From the NCBI GenBank assembly GCA_021372515.1, contig JAJFUG010000039.1, forward strand, positions 1 to 64,000: a DNA stretch of 64,000 nucleotides, read 5' to 3'. The translations under genes were made by a program, and so were the position numbers. Under the pieces are notes generated by a model. It was not told the origin of the DNA. It did no database searches and was given only the letters and a program-made list of their open reading frames with translations. Origin of the DNA: a bacterium (GTDB lineage: Bacteria > Gemmatimonadota > Glassbacteria > GWA2-58-10). Shown here one piece after another: positions 34,899-42,930 of this stretch (position 1 is the stretch's first letter; the number at the start of each line of letters is the position of its first letter).

Positions 34899-35806
34899 GA
34901 ACGTCCGACTGCCTTCGCCGGGCGGTCCTGACGGCGGCGCTGGTTTCGGCCGGGCTATCCCCACTGTCCCTTAAAGCGCAACAGAGTGTCCGGCCCGACA
35001 GCACCGGCGTGGAGATCCTGGAGGCGACCGAGGTTACCAGCCTGGAACCGGGCCGGGATTATTTCTCCGACAACTACGCCCGGGTCGAGCGAGCCCTGTC
35101 GGCGCCTTTCGCCCGGACACTGCGCCGTAACTCACTCCTGCTGGTGATCGACCACCGCACACGCCAGAGCCTGGATAATAATCCGTTCCGAGATTTCCTG
35201 GGTCTGGACGCCGGTGGCCTCAAGATCGGGTTGGGCCTGCGCTATGGGTTGCTTGACAACCTTGAATGCGGTCTATACCGTTTAAATGGAGTTTCTGAGA
35301 TTTTCGATGTTTACGAATTTGATCTCAAATTCGCGCCTCTGCATCAGGGAAAAAACGGCCTGGACCTGGCCCTTCGCTCGGGCCTGACCTGGTTCGCCCA
35401 GCCGGGGATCGAGGACGCCGCGGGCGGGTTTTTCCAGGTGCTGGCGGACCGGACCTTTCTGGGCCGCCTGACCCTGGGTGCTGGGATAATGTACCACAGC
35501 GAATCCTCGAACGAGGCGAAAAACGACCAGAGCACATCCTGGTCCGTTGCGGCCCCGTTGAGCGCGGAGTTGCGTCTTAATCGCTTGGTTGCCCTGGACC
35601 TGGAAAGCGTTACGCCCCTGGGCGGCTACCGCAGCCGCAACCCGCTGTTCAACGCCGGGGTGAAAATCATCACCAACCGGCATACGTTCGCCCTGCTGGT
35701 GGGCAACGGCCGTTACCTCAGCGCGGATGGGCTGGTCTGCGGCACGCCCCGGCGGCTTGGGGATGCGATAATCGGTTTCACCATCATCCGGGAATTCGAT
35801 CTTTGA
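34895..35806 (+). CDS. DUF5777-family outer-membrane beta-barrel protein
   Basis: A 303-residue protein with a signal peptide (about 1-28) and the features of DUF5777 barrels: the VIDHRTRQSLDNNPFRDFLG opening, the GLDAGGLKIGLGLRYGLLDN segment and an amphipathic strand tail. The family regularly occurs beside c-type cytochromes and Rieske proteins in Bacteroidota, as here, but its job is unknown. Start codon overlaps the cytochrome stop. An outer-membrane place in the redox pathway is inferred. Confidence 0.8.
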   Translation: MRTSDCLRRAVLTAALVSAGLSPLSLKAQQSVRPDSTGVEILEATEVTSLEPGRDYFSDNYARVERALSAPFARTLRRNSLLLVIDHRTRQSLDNNPFRDFLGLDAGGLKIGLGLRYGLLDNLECGLYRLNGVSEIFDVYEFDLKFAPLHQGKNGLDLALRSGLTWFAQPGIEDAAGGFFQVLADRTFLGRLTLGAGIMYHSESSNEAKNDQSTSWSVAAPLSAELRLNRLVALDLESVTPLGGYRSRNPLFNAGVKIITNRHTFALLVGNGRYLSADGLVCGTPRRLGDAIIGFTIIREFDL

Positions 35807-35837
35807 GTCCGGGCCAAACCGAAGGAGAGCTCCTCGC

Positions 35838-36236
35838 ATGACCAACCGTCGTGACTGCCTCAAAGCTCTGGCGGCTGTCCCGGCCCTGGTGGCCGGGCTG
35901 ACCGGATCGCTGGCCGCGGCCAAGAAAATCTCGATCTCGCTGGACCTGGTGGAGCGGCTGAAAACCGTGGGCGGGTCGGCCTATCTGAAGGTCAAGGAAC
36001 GGGAACTGCTTTTCATCCGGGACAGCGAGGAGACGGTCAAGGTGCTGGACCCGCTCTGCACACACAAAAAATGCACGGTGGAGTACGACTCCGGCAGCCG
36101 GACCCTGGTCTGCCCCTGCCACGGCTCGCAGTACGCGCTGAGCGGCAAGGTGCTCAAAGGCCCGTCTAAAGCGGACCTGACAAGCTACGAGGCCACGCTC
36201 GCGGATGGACGGATAACGATCAGCCTGGAGGATTGA
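35838..36236 (+). CDS. Rieske [2Fe-2S] protein, soluble or signal-anchored
   Basis: A 132-residue protein with an N-terminal export or anchor helix (8-28) after Asn-Arg-Arg-Asp-Cys, and a complete Rieske centre: Cys74, His76, Cys79 (CTHKKC) and Cys92, Cys94, His95 (CPCHGS). The disulfide cysteines are kept, as in quinol-oxidising Rieske proteins. No cytochrome b follows; a DUF2231 membrane protein is the next gene (3 bp), which may serve as the haem-b membrane partner. Confidence 0.9.
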   Translation: MTNRRDCLKALAAVPALVAGLTGSLAAAKKISISLDLVERLKTVGGSAYLKVKERELLFIRDSEETVKVLDPLCTHKKCTVEYDSGSRTLVCPCHGSQYALSGKVLKGPSKADLTSYEATLADGRITISLED

Positions 36237-36239
36237 GCC

Positions 36240-36869
36240 ATGCCTGGACGCTTGCCGGTGCTTCTCGCCCTGCTGGCAGTCTCCGCGTTCCTGTTCCCAG
36301 ATAGGCTCCCGGCCCAGGGCGCAGCTCCAGACAGCATAAAAGTGTCGGCGCAGGATACCTCCGCGGTCGAAAGTCTCGATTCAGTGGAACAGATCATTCC
36401 ACAGCAGAGCGGCCCCGCCGAGTCAGGCAGCCCAGCCCTGCGCGGCCTGGGGCACCTCCACCCCATCCTGATCCATTTTCCGATCGCCTGGCTGGTCCTG
36501 ACCGCCCTGTACGAGCTGACAGTCGCCCTGGGGGGTTGGAAACGTTCGCGGGGGGCGCCGCTCTGGCTCCTGGGCCTGACCCTGGCCGGTTTCCTGCCCG
36601 CGCTGGGCAGCGGCCTGGCCAACGCCGCCGGGCAGGTGGGGGTGGATGCCGCCACCGCGGAACTGATCGAGGACCACCGCAGCCTGATGTTCGTCTCGGC
36701 GGGGCTCCTCACGGCGGCCCTGGTGCTCGGCCTGCTGCAGCGGTCTCGTGCGGGGCGTGGTCTGAAGGTGCTGCGCCTGTTACTCGTTATGGCGGCGGCG
36801 GTCTGCGTGGGGATCGGGGCGCATATGGGCGGAGAGCTGGTTTACGGCGAGAGCTATTTCCCGTTCTGA
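36240..36869 (+). CDS. DUF2231-like membrane protein
   Basis: A 209-residue protein with a signal-like first helix, an exported linker (about 27-65) and four membrane helices. The motif HLHPILIHFPIAW is the family's hallmark; its two His, together with His in EDHRSLMF and GAHMGGELVY, could bind haem b. Proteins of this type are found with Rieske and c-type cytochrome genes. Last gene of the 34.5-36.9 kb operon. Likely role: quinone- or haem-linked electron transfer in the inner membrane; not proven for the family. Confidence 0.72.
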   Translation: MPGRLPVLLALLAVSAFLFPDRLPAQGAAPDSIKVSAQDTSAVESLDSVEQIIPQQSGPAESGSPALRGLGHLHPILIHFPIAWLVLTALYELTVALGGWKRSRGAPLWLLGLTLAGFLPALGSGLANAAGQVGVDAATAELIEDHRSLMFVSAGLLTAALVLGLLQRSRAGRGLKVLRLLLVMAAAVCVGIGAHMGGELVYGESYFPF

Positions 36870-36872
36870 GCA

Positions 36873-36915
36873 CAAAATAAAAAGGCTCCGTTTCGCCTGG
36901 CAGCAAACGGAGCCT
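36873..36915 (-). terminator. Intrinsic terminator reading leftward
   Basis: AGGCTCCGTTT/AAACGGAGCCT stem (11 bp, 11-nt loop); on the minus strand it is followed by TTTTTATTTTG. On the plus strand no T-run follows, so it does not end the DUF2231 operon by itself. Confidence 0.75.
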
Positions 36916-36977
36916 CGAGCCGACAATCCATCCGGCCCCCCACCGGAGTGCGACAACAGTCTCGCCGGACTGTCGGC
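36873..36977 (-). ncRNA. Candidate small structured RNA ending in the leftward terminator
   Basis: Just before the terminator, the minus strand can form an outer stem GCCGACA (36977-36971) with TGTCGGC (36925-36919), enclosing a CCGG-containing hairpin. There is no minus-strand protein gene in the 290 bp between this terminator and the tRNA-Ser unit, which has its own terminator, so something else must use it. I do not recognise a known RNA family. Confidence 0.3.
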
Positions 36978-37165
36978 ATCATCTTCGTTGAACGCACGCC
37001 CGGAAGAAAAGCAAAGGGTGTGCCAGTTTCTTTGTTCCAGTCTGGAGGCTTGAAAATCAAGGCTTAGGACGATTTATCTCAACGGTTGTCCCGGAAAAGC
37101 GCCTTAATTTTGTTACCAGGGACAGAACAGCGTTACCCTCGGGGTATCACTCGCAAGGTTCATGG

Positions 37166-37200
37166 CAATAAAAAACGGATGGACCATCCGGTCCATCCGC
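37166..37200 (-). terminator. Intrinsic terminator of tRNA-Ser
   Basis: CGGATGGAC (37176-37184) pairs with GTCCATCCG (37191-37199); on the minus strand TTTTTTATT follows. It starts 6 bp past the 3' end of the tRNA. Confidence 0.85.
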
Positions 37201-37205
37201 ATATC

Positions 37206-37296
<91 letters not shown>

Positions 37297-37391
37297 GTTC
37301 AAGCTCGTAAGTCGTTCGGGCTAAACTAACTCAACGCTCATTCACTGTCAAGCTTTTTAGCCGGCAAGGCGCGTTCGGCGCGCCCCGCAGC

Positions 37392-37709
37392 TCACTGCGA
37401 ATCCTTCTCCGTGTCCCCCTCGTCCAACCTCCGTCCGACCAGGTCGATGTCGATCGGGTTGATCCCGACGCTGTGGGCCAGGTACTCCTCGATGTAATCG
37501 AGGATATCGCCGAGTGTGTTCCACTTGCCCCACTCCTGGTCCGGGACCAGGACCTTGAAAAGCTCCTCCAACTCCATCAGGCAAGCGGTCAGGCGCACTG
37601 AATCCAGGCCGAGCGCCTGGATCGACGTGCCTGTGCCGATAGTTTCCAGGCGGCAGCGGTTCTGCCGCAACAGGGAGACAAGGCCTGAGAACATTTCATC
37701 ACGAGTCAT
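37392..37709 (-). CDS. Acyl-carrier-protein-like phosphopantetheine protein
   Basis: A 105-residue carrier protein. The attachment site is visible as LGLDSVRL with Ser37, in the usual place at the start of helix 2, followed by an acidic helix (ACLMELEELF). The C-terminal 25 residues extend past a normal ACP and are acidic. GGGAG precedes ATG 37709. It directly follows a Gfo/Idh/MocA-type oxidoreductase gene (14 bp), an unusual partner. No ketosynthase, ligase or transferase is nearby, so it may serve as a dedicated carrier for a small pathway elsewhere. Confidence 0.78.
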   Translation of the reverse strand: MTRDEMFSGLVSLLRQNRCRLETIGTGTSIQALGLDSVRLTACLMELEELFKVLVPDQEWGKWNTLGDILDYIEEYLAHSVGINPIDIDLVGRRLDEGDTEKDSQ

Positions 37710-37723
37710 TTTTTCTCCCGCTC

Positions 37724-38641
37724 TCAGAGCAGATGGACCGGCGCACCGTCGCGCGCCTGGCTCAGCGCCCCGGCCTCGATCACACGGATGACCTGCAGGG
37801 CCTCCTCGTAGGGGACGACCGGCACGCCGGTCTCGAACGATTGTAGCACGGCCTTGACCATCGGCAGGTAGCTGTTGGAGGTGATGGCGATCACATCCTG
37901 GCCTTTCGTGCCGGTCACAGTGACCGAGTAGGCATGCCCCTCCCAGGCGTGGATCAGCCCGCTGGCCCCGTCGGCGAACTCCAGCACCAGGATGTGGCGG
38001 CGGGTGCCGCTGCCCAGGTTGCGCACACTCAGCACCGGCTCCCCTCCCGTGACCATCGACATGATCTCGATCCCGTGCACGGCGTAGCGTGCCAGGTCCT
38101 GGTAGCAGGGCGCGCAGACCGTGATGATGCCCGGCTTGCCTATCCGCTCGGCCATCCGGCCGCGCAGCGCGATCAGGGCCGGGTCGAAGCGCGTGCTGCT
38201 GCAGTGCGACAGTACGGCGCCGTTTTCCAGGGCTGTGTCGATCATCACCCGCGCGTCCTCGGCCGAGGCGGCCAGCGGCTTGTCCACGAACACGGGCTTG
38301 CCCCGGGTCAGGAACGCCAGGGCCTGCTCGCGGTGGTATTCGCCCCACATGTCGCAGACAAACGCCCCCTCCGTGGCTGCGGCCGCCTCCTCGAGGCTGT
38401 CGGTCACGGTCGGCACGCGGGTGGCCTCGGCCACCTTGGCCGCAAACTCCCGGTCCCGGCTCCAGGCGTGGGTGAACCGCCAGTTGTCGCCCACCGAGCC
38501 CGGCCAGTCGCCCGCCGGGAACAGGCCGTGGGTCCAGCCCGGCGAGTTGCGCACGAACGCTTCCCGGTCGCCGCCGTTGACCAGGGCGCTTAATATGAAC
38601 GGATGCGAATTGTTCAAGCCTACCAGGGCCAGATTTTTCAC
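37724..38641 (-). CDS. Gfo/Idh/MocA-family NAD(P)-dependent oxidoreductase
   Basis: A 305-residue oxidoreductase beginning at GTG 38641 with AGGAGAAACA upstream. The N-terminal Rossmann segment (LALVGLNNSHPF) is modified from the usual GxGxxG. The EKP-type motif reads VFVDKPLAAS, with Lys as the usual catalytic residue, and the C-terminal alpha/beta domain has HGIEIMSM. The family acts on sugars, inositols or sugar nucleotides. It is followed by an ACP-like gene. The altered nucleotide motif suggests an off-type member; the substrate is unknown. Confidence 0.78.
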   Translation of the reverse strand: MKNLALVGLNNSHPFILSALVNGGDREAFVRNSPGWTHGLFPAGDWPGSVGDNWRFTHAWSRDREFAAKVAEATRVPTVTDSLEEAAAATEGAFVCDMWGEYHREQALAFLTRGKPVFVDKPLAASAEDARVMIDTALENGAVLSHCSSTRFDPALIALRGRMAERIGKPGIITVCAPCYQDLARYAVHGIEIMSMVTGGEPVLSVRNLGSGTRRHILVLEFADGASGLIHAWEGHAYSVTVTGTKGQDVIAITSNSYLPMVKAVLQSFETGVPVVPYEEALQVIRVIEAGALSQARDGAPVHLL

Positions 38642-38837
38642 TGTTTCTCCTGTTATCTGCAGGGTTGGTCATTCCTCAGGAAAGGCGAGTTTAATTTGTG
38701 GCTGAAGGACTGGATTTTCAAGTCTTTTTGGCATACTTATATCTTGTCGGCCCGTGAGTGAACGATTAGTTTATTTTCCACCCGGCTGAGGCCCGGCGCG
38801 AGGCGCGAAGGGTGCAGCCCCGTGACAAGGGGGTCCG

Positions 38838-40022
38838 GTGAAAGTCCACGAATACCAGGCCAAACAGATACTTAGCCGCTTCGGAGTGCCGGCGCCCGAG
38901 GGTGAGGTTTGCGCCGGAGCGGATGAAGTGCGTCCCGTGGCCGAGCGCCTGGCCGCAGGCGGCGGCAAGCTGGTGGTCAAGGCCCAGATCCACGCCGGCG
39001 GGCGCGGCAAAGGCGGCGGGATCAAGGTGGCTTCCAGCCCCGAGGAGGCCGCGCAGCTCGCCGCGGTCATGCTCGGCTCGACTCTGGTCACACCCCAGAC
39101 CGGACCGTCGGGGCGGCGCGTGGGACGGGTGTTGATCGAGCAGGGCGTGGATATCGCCCGTGAGCTGTACGCGGGCATCCTCCTCGACCGCGCGTGCGTG
39201 CAGGATGTGTTCATGGTCAGCACCGAGGGCGGGATGGAGATCGAGCAGGTCGCCGCCGCCACACCCGAAAAAATCCACAAGGTCTGGATCGACCCGCTCA
39301 CGGGGATGTCGGCCTACCAGGCGCGCGAGCTGGCCTATGCCCTGGGCCTGGAGACGTCGCTGGTCAAGGCCGCCGTGCCGGTGCTGCTGAACCTCTACGC
39401 GGCCTACCGGGCCACCGAGGCCAGCCTGGCCGAGATCAACCCCCTGGTGGTCACAGCCGGCGGACAGGTGCTGGCCCTGGACGCCAAGATGAATTTCGAC
39501 GACAACGCCCTGTTCCGTCACAAGGACATCGCCGAGTTGCGCGACCCCGAGGAGGAGGATCCCCTGGAGCGCGAGGCCGCCGCGTTCGGGCTCAACTACA
39601 TCAAACTGGACGGCAACGTGGGCTGCATGGTCAACGGCGCGGGCCTGGCCATGGCCACGATGGACATAATCAAGCAGGCGGGCGGCGAACCCGCCAATTT
39701 CCTGGATGTAGGCGGCGGGGCCAATGTTGAGACAGTCGGCAACGGGTTCCGGATCATCTGCCGCGACCCGCATGTCGGCGCCGTGCTGATCAACATCTTC
39801 GGCGGCATCGTGCGCTGCGACCGCGTGGCCCGCGGGGTGGTCGAGGCGATCGGCGCAAGTGGAGTCAAAGTCCCCGTAGTGGTGCGCCTTCAGGGCACCA
39901 ACGCCGCCGAGGGACGCAAGATAATCGAGGAAGCCGCCCTGGGGTTCCGTTCGGCCGAGACCCTGCAGGAGGCCGCGGCCCTGGCAGTTGCGGCCGCCTC
40001 CGGGAAAGGGGGCGCCCGATGA
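38838..40022 (+). CDS. sucC: Succinyl-CoA synthetase, beta subunit
   Basis: A 394-residue ADP/GDP-forming succinyl-CoA ligase beta subunit (citric acid cycle, substrate-level phosphorylation). Starts [12 protein letters not shown] at GTG 38838 (AAGGGGG upstream). ATP-grasp features: [19 protein letters not shown] and LEINPLVV-like [20 protein letters not shown]; the C-terminal CoA-ligase part has [13 protein letters not shown]. It overlaps sucD by 4 nt (ATGA), so the subunits are made in equal amounts. Confidence 0.96.
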   Translation: MKVHEYQAKQILSRFGVPAPEGEVCAGADEVRPVAERLAAGGGKLVVKAQIHAGGRGKGGGIKVASSPEEAAQLAAVMLGSTLVTPQTGPSGRRVGRVLIEQGVDIARELYAGILLDRACVQDVFMVSTEGGMEIEQVAAATPEKIHKVWIDPLTGMSAYQARELAYALGLETSLVKAAVPVLLNLYAAYRATEASLAEINPLVVTAGGQVLALDAKMNFDDNALFRHKDIAELRDPEEEDPLEREAAAFGLNYIKLDGNVGCMVNGAGLAMATMDIIKQAGGEPANFLDVGGGANVETVGNGFRIICRDPHVGAVLINIFGGIVRCDRVARGVVEAIGASGVKVPVVVRLQGTNAAEGRKIIEEAALGFRSAETLQEAAALAVAAASGKGGAR

Positions 40023-40897
40023 GCATCCTCGTCTCGCGCGATACGCGTCTGGTTGTCCAGGGAATCACCGGCGGCGAGGGCAGTTTCCACACCCGCCAGA
40101 TGCTGGAGTATGGAACCAACGTAGTGGCCGGGGTCACTCCCGGCAAGGGTGGCGAAAGGTTCGAGGGCCAGGTGCCGGTGTTCGACACCGTGAACCAGGC
40201 CGTGCGCGCCACCGGGGCCAACGCCGCGGTGATTTTCGTCCCGGCAGCTTTTGCCGCGGATGCCGCCCTGGAGGCCATAGACTCCGGCCTGCCCCTGGTG
40301 GTGATAATCACCGAGGGCATCCCCACCGCGGACATGATCCGGGTGCGTCGCTTCGCAATCGAGCGCGGCGCGCGCCTTATCGGCCCCAACTGCCCGGGAG
40401 TGATCACCCCCGGCCAGTGCAAGATCGGGATCATGCCCGGTTTCATCCACTGCCCGGGCCACGTGGGCGTGATCTCGCGCAGCGGCACTCTCACCTACGA
40501 GGCGGTCTGGCAGCTCAGCGAGCTGGGAATCGGCCAGAGCACCTGCCTGGGGATCGGCGGCGACCCGGTGATCGGCACCACGCACCTGGAGGCGCTCAAG
40601 CTGTTCAACGCCGACCCGGACACCGAGGCGGTCCTTCTGATCGGCGAGATCGGCGGCACGGCCGAGGAGGAGGCCGCCCTGTACGCCAAGGCGCAGATGT
40701 CCAAGCCGGTGGCCGCTTTTATCGCCGGGCGCACCGCCCCGCCGGGACGGCGCATGGGCCATGCCGGGGCGATAATCACCGGCGGGCGCGGCACAGCGGC
40801 GAGCAAGATTGAGGCGTTGCGCGCGGCCGGGGTGACAGTGGCCGAGAGCCCGGCCGAGATCGGCCGGACAGTGGAGCAGGTGCTCAGGAAAGGTTAG
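40019..40897 (+). CDS. sucD: Succinyl-CoA synthetase, alpha subunit
   Basis: A 292-residue alpha subunit, partner of the preceding gene. N-terminal CoA-binding Rossmann part ([20 protein letters not shown]), GPNCPGVI, and the phosphorylated His248 in [10 protein letters not shown]. Length and motifs are standard. Start codon overlaps the sucC stop. The ndk gene 125 bp downstream links nucleoside triphosphate exchange to this step. Confidence 0.96.
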   Translation: MSILVSRDTRLVVQGITGGEGSFHTRQMLEYGTNVVAGVTPGKGGERFEGQVPVFDTVNQAVRATGANAAVIFVPAAFAADAALEAIDSGLPLVVIITEGIPTADMIRVRRFAIERGARLIGPNCPGVITPGQCKIGIMPGFIHCPGHVGVISRSGTLTYEAVWQLSELGIGQSTCLGIGGDPVIGTTHLEALKLFNADPDTEAVLLIGEIGGTAEEEAALYAKAQMSKPVAAFIAGRTAPPGRRMGHAGAIITGGRGTAASKIEALRAAGVTVAESPAEIGRTVEQVLRKG

Positions 40898-40937
40898 GCG
40901 CACAGGCTTCAGCCCCAATATATTCTTCATTGGTAAC

Positions 40938-40964
40938 ATAGGGCACGGCACGCCGTCCCCCTAC
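40938..40964. repeat. Palindromic intergenic repeat (GGGCACGGC/GCCGTCCCC)
   Basis: Imperfect palindrome between sucD and ndk, similar to the repeats at 4312, 49771 and 52045. No T-run follows. Confidence 0.45.
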
Positions 40965-41022
40965 GTGAACTGTGCACATAATTTCGACATATGGTTTTCA
41001 GAGCGGCGTAAAAGGAGAGAGC

Positions 41023-41475
41023 GTGAAAGAACTGACCCTGACCATCATCAAGCCGGATGCCATGCGCGGCAACCTGGCCGGTAAGATTCTCGCCCACCTG
41101 GAGGCCGCCGGTTTCGAGCTGCGCGCCGCCCGGATGCTGCGCCTGAATCCAGACACAGCCGGCGGGTTCTACGCCGAGCACAAAGGCAAGCCGTTCTATG
41201 AGCCGCTGGTCGAGTTCATGACCTCCGGGCCGGTGCTCGTGGCCGCCCTGGAGCGTGAGAATGCCGTGGCCGAGCTGCGCCGGGTGATCGGCGCCACCGA
41301 CCCGACCCAGGCCGAGCCGGGCACAGTGCGCAAGCTCTACGCCGCCAGCAAGAGTTTCAACGCGATCCACGCCTCCGACTCGCCGCAATCGGCCGCGCGC
41401 GAGCTGGCCTATTTCTTCGGCCGCGCCGAGCTGACCGACAACAACCGTCCCGGCAATATGGAGCAAGCCAGTTGA
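41023..41475 (+). CDS. ndk: Nucleoside diphosphate kinase
   Basis: A 150-residue enzyme that transfers phosphate between nucleoside tri- and diphosphates. The catalytic His116 lies in the signature NAIHASDS, and the N-terminus has TLTIIKPDA. Start is GTG 41023, with AAAGGAGAG upstream; an earlier in-frame ATG has no binding site. Its TGA overlaps the TTG start of thiL. Confidence 0.95.
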   Translation: MKELTLTIIKPDAMRGNLAGKILAHLEAAGFELRAARMLRLNPDTAGGFYAEHKGKPFYEPLVEFMTSGPVLVAALERENAVAELRRVIGATDPTQAEPGTVRKLYAASKSFNAIHASDSPQSAARELAYFFGRAELTDNNRPGNMEQAS

Positions 41476-42482
41476 GGGAATTCGAGCTGATCGGCCATAT
41501 CCGCGCGGCGGCCTCGGCCGCCCCGCTGCCCGACACGGTCCGGGTGGGGATCGGCGATGACTGCTGCGTGCTGCAGCCGCTCTGCGCGGATGAGCTGGTG
41601 CTGAGCACGGATGCCCTGGTGGAGGACGTGCATTTCCGGCTGGAGTATTTCAGCCATTTCCAGGTGGGTGCGCGCGCGGCGGCCGCGGCCCTGAGCGACC
41701 TGGCCGCCATGGCCGCGGCCCCGCTGGGGCTTCTGGCCACAGTGGCCCTGCCGCAGGGCGGCGATGAGAGCGCGGTGAGCGAAATCTGCCGCGGCCTGTT
41801 AGAGGTGTGCGGACGCTACGGCTGTCCGCTGCTGGGCGGCGACCTGACCGCCAGCCCCGGGCCGCTGATGCTCAGCCTGACCGTGGCCGGCAAAGCCGCC
41901 TCCGGAGGCTCGATCCTGCGCTCCGGGGCCGAGCCTGGGAATTACATCTGGGTCACCGGTTCGCCGGGCGAGGCCGCCGCGGTGCTGGAATACCTGGAGC
42001 TGGAGCGCGCCGGAAAAGCGGAGGGTCTTCCCAGACCGGACGAGGCGGCCCGGGAACGGTTTTTCTCCCCCCAACCCCGTATCCCGGAGGCGCTATTCCT
42101 GAAAGAGGCCGGCCCCCCTGCCGCGATGATCGACATCTCGGACGGTCTGGCCGGGGACCTGGGCCATATCTTGGAAGCCTCCGGCGTGGGGGCCGAGATC
42201 GAGGAGAGCGCCCTTCCCCTCGGGGAATACCCGGTGGCCCTGGCCCGGGCGCTGGGCAAGCCGGATCACCACTACCTGTTCCATGGCGGCGAGGACTACG
42301 AACTCTGCCTCACCGCGCCGCCCGGGGCGCTCCAGCACGCGGTCCGGGAGTTCAACGAGACCTTCGGCCTGCGGCTGACCCGTATCGGCACGGTCACCGC
42401 CGACCGGGAACACCTGCTGCTGCGTGGACAGGACAGCGCACTGAGACAGATACAGCCGAAAGGCTACGAACATTTCGCCTGA
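41472..42482 (+). CDS. thiL: Thiamine-monophosphate kinase
   Basis: A 336-residue enzyme that makes thiamine diphosphate from the monophosphate, the last step in cofactor synthesis. Features: N-terminal VGIGDDCCVLQP (metal/ATP site), STDALVEDVHF, GDLTASPGPLMLSLTVAG and MIDISDGLAGDLGHIL. The TTG start at 41472 overlaps the ndk stop, with GGAG 8 nt upstream. It is coupled to ndk and followed by HU. Confidence 0.92.
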   Translation: MREFELIGHIRAAASAAPLPDTVRVGIGDDCCVLQPLCADELVLSTDALVEDVHFRLEYFSHFQVGARAAAAALSDLAAMAAAPLGLLATVALPQGGDESAVSEICRGLLEVCGRYGCPLLGGDLTASPGPLMLSLTVAGKAASGGSILRSGAEPGNYIWVTGSPGEAAAVLEYLELERAGKAEGLPRPDEAARERFFSPQPRIPEALFLKEAGPPAAMIDISDGLAGDLGHILEASGVGAEIEESALPLGEYPVALARALGKPDHHYLFHGGEDYELCLTAPPGALQHAVREFNETFGLRLTRIGTVTADREHLLLRGQDSALRQIQPKGYEHFA

Positions 42483-42511
42483 AAGTTATGTCAAACAAAA
42501 GGAGAAAAGGG

Positions 42512-42790
42512 ATGAACAAAGAGGAACTTGTCGCCAGGGTGGCCGACAACACCGGCCAGAGCAAACAGGCCGCCCGGGAGGTGTTGGAGGCTTTTCTTGA
42601 CGTGGTGGGCGAAAGCCTGGGCGAGGGACAGAATATCGAACTGCGCGGTTTCGGCTCGTTCAAGGTGAAAAGCCGCCGCGAGCGGGTCGCGCGCAACCCG
42701 CAGACCGGCGAGAAAGTGGAGGTCCCGCGGCGCTTTGTCCCGGTGTTCAAGGCCTCCAGCGCCCTGAGCGGCAAGCTGGCCGACAAGTAG
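42512..42790 (+). CDS. HU-family DNA-binding protein
   Basis: A 92-residue histone-like protein that bends DNA. Motifs: MNKEELVARVADNTGQSKQAAREVLEAF-type N-terminal helices, the arm ELRGFGSFKVKSRRERVARN and PQTGEKVEVP. AAAAGGAG precedes the ATG. It is one of three HU/IHF-like genes in the window and is the one closest to standard HU. It lies 29 bp after thiL and may be cotranscribed. Confidence 0.92.
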   Translation: MNKEELVARVADNTGQSKQAAREVLEAFLDVVGESLGEGQNIELRGFGSFKVKSRRERVARNPQTGEKVEVPRRFVPVFKASSALSGKLADK

Positions 42791-42862
42791 GCGGCCCCAC
42801 CGGTGAACAGAGGCATTGCGCGGAACAGGGTTGACTTGAAACCGGAAGCGATAAAGCACAAA

Positions 42863-42894
42863 CCGGAGGGCCGCCGCGGCTGGCCCTCTTTTTA
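42863..42894 (+). terminator. Intrinsic terminator after the HU gene
   Basis: GAGGGCC (42866-42872) pairs with GGCCCTC (42882-42888), followed by TTTTT. Confidence 0.85.
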
Positions 42895-42930
42895 CATCCA
42901 CAGAGATATGGAACGTGAGGAAAAAAAAAG

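Larger units (their letters stand above)
36870..37205. other. Intergenic region with two minus-strand terminators and a possible small RNA
   Basis: No protein gene is seen; the longest minus-strand frame has no ribosome-binding site or family features. The stretch holds a hairpin terminator at 36873-36915, a structured segment at 36919-36977 and the tRNA-Ser terminator at 37166-37200. Confidence 0.55.

Noticed and set aside
37392-38672. Single 426-codon minus-strand frame spanning the carrier protein and the oxidoreductase
   Set aside because: Only its last 105 codons are real (carrier protein); the rest is an out-of-frame reading of the oxidoreductase gene.
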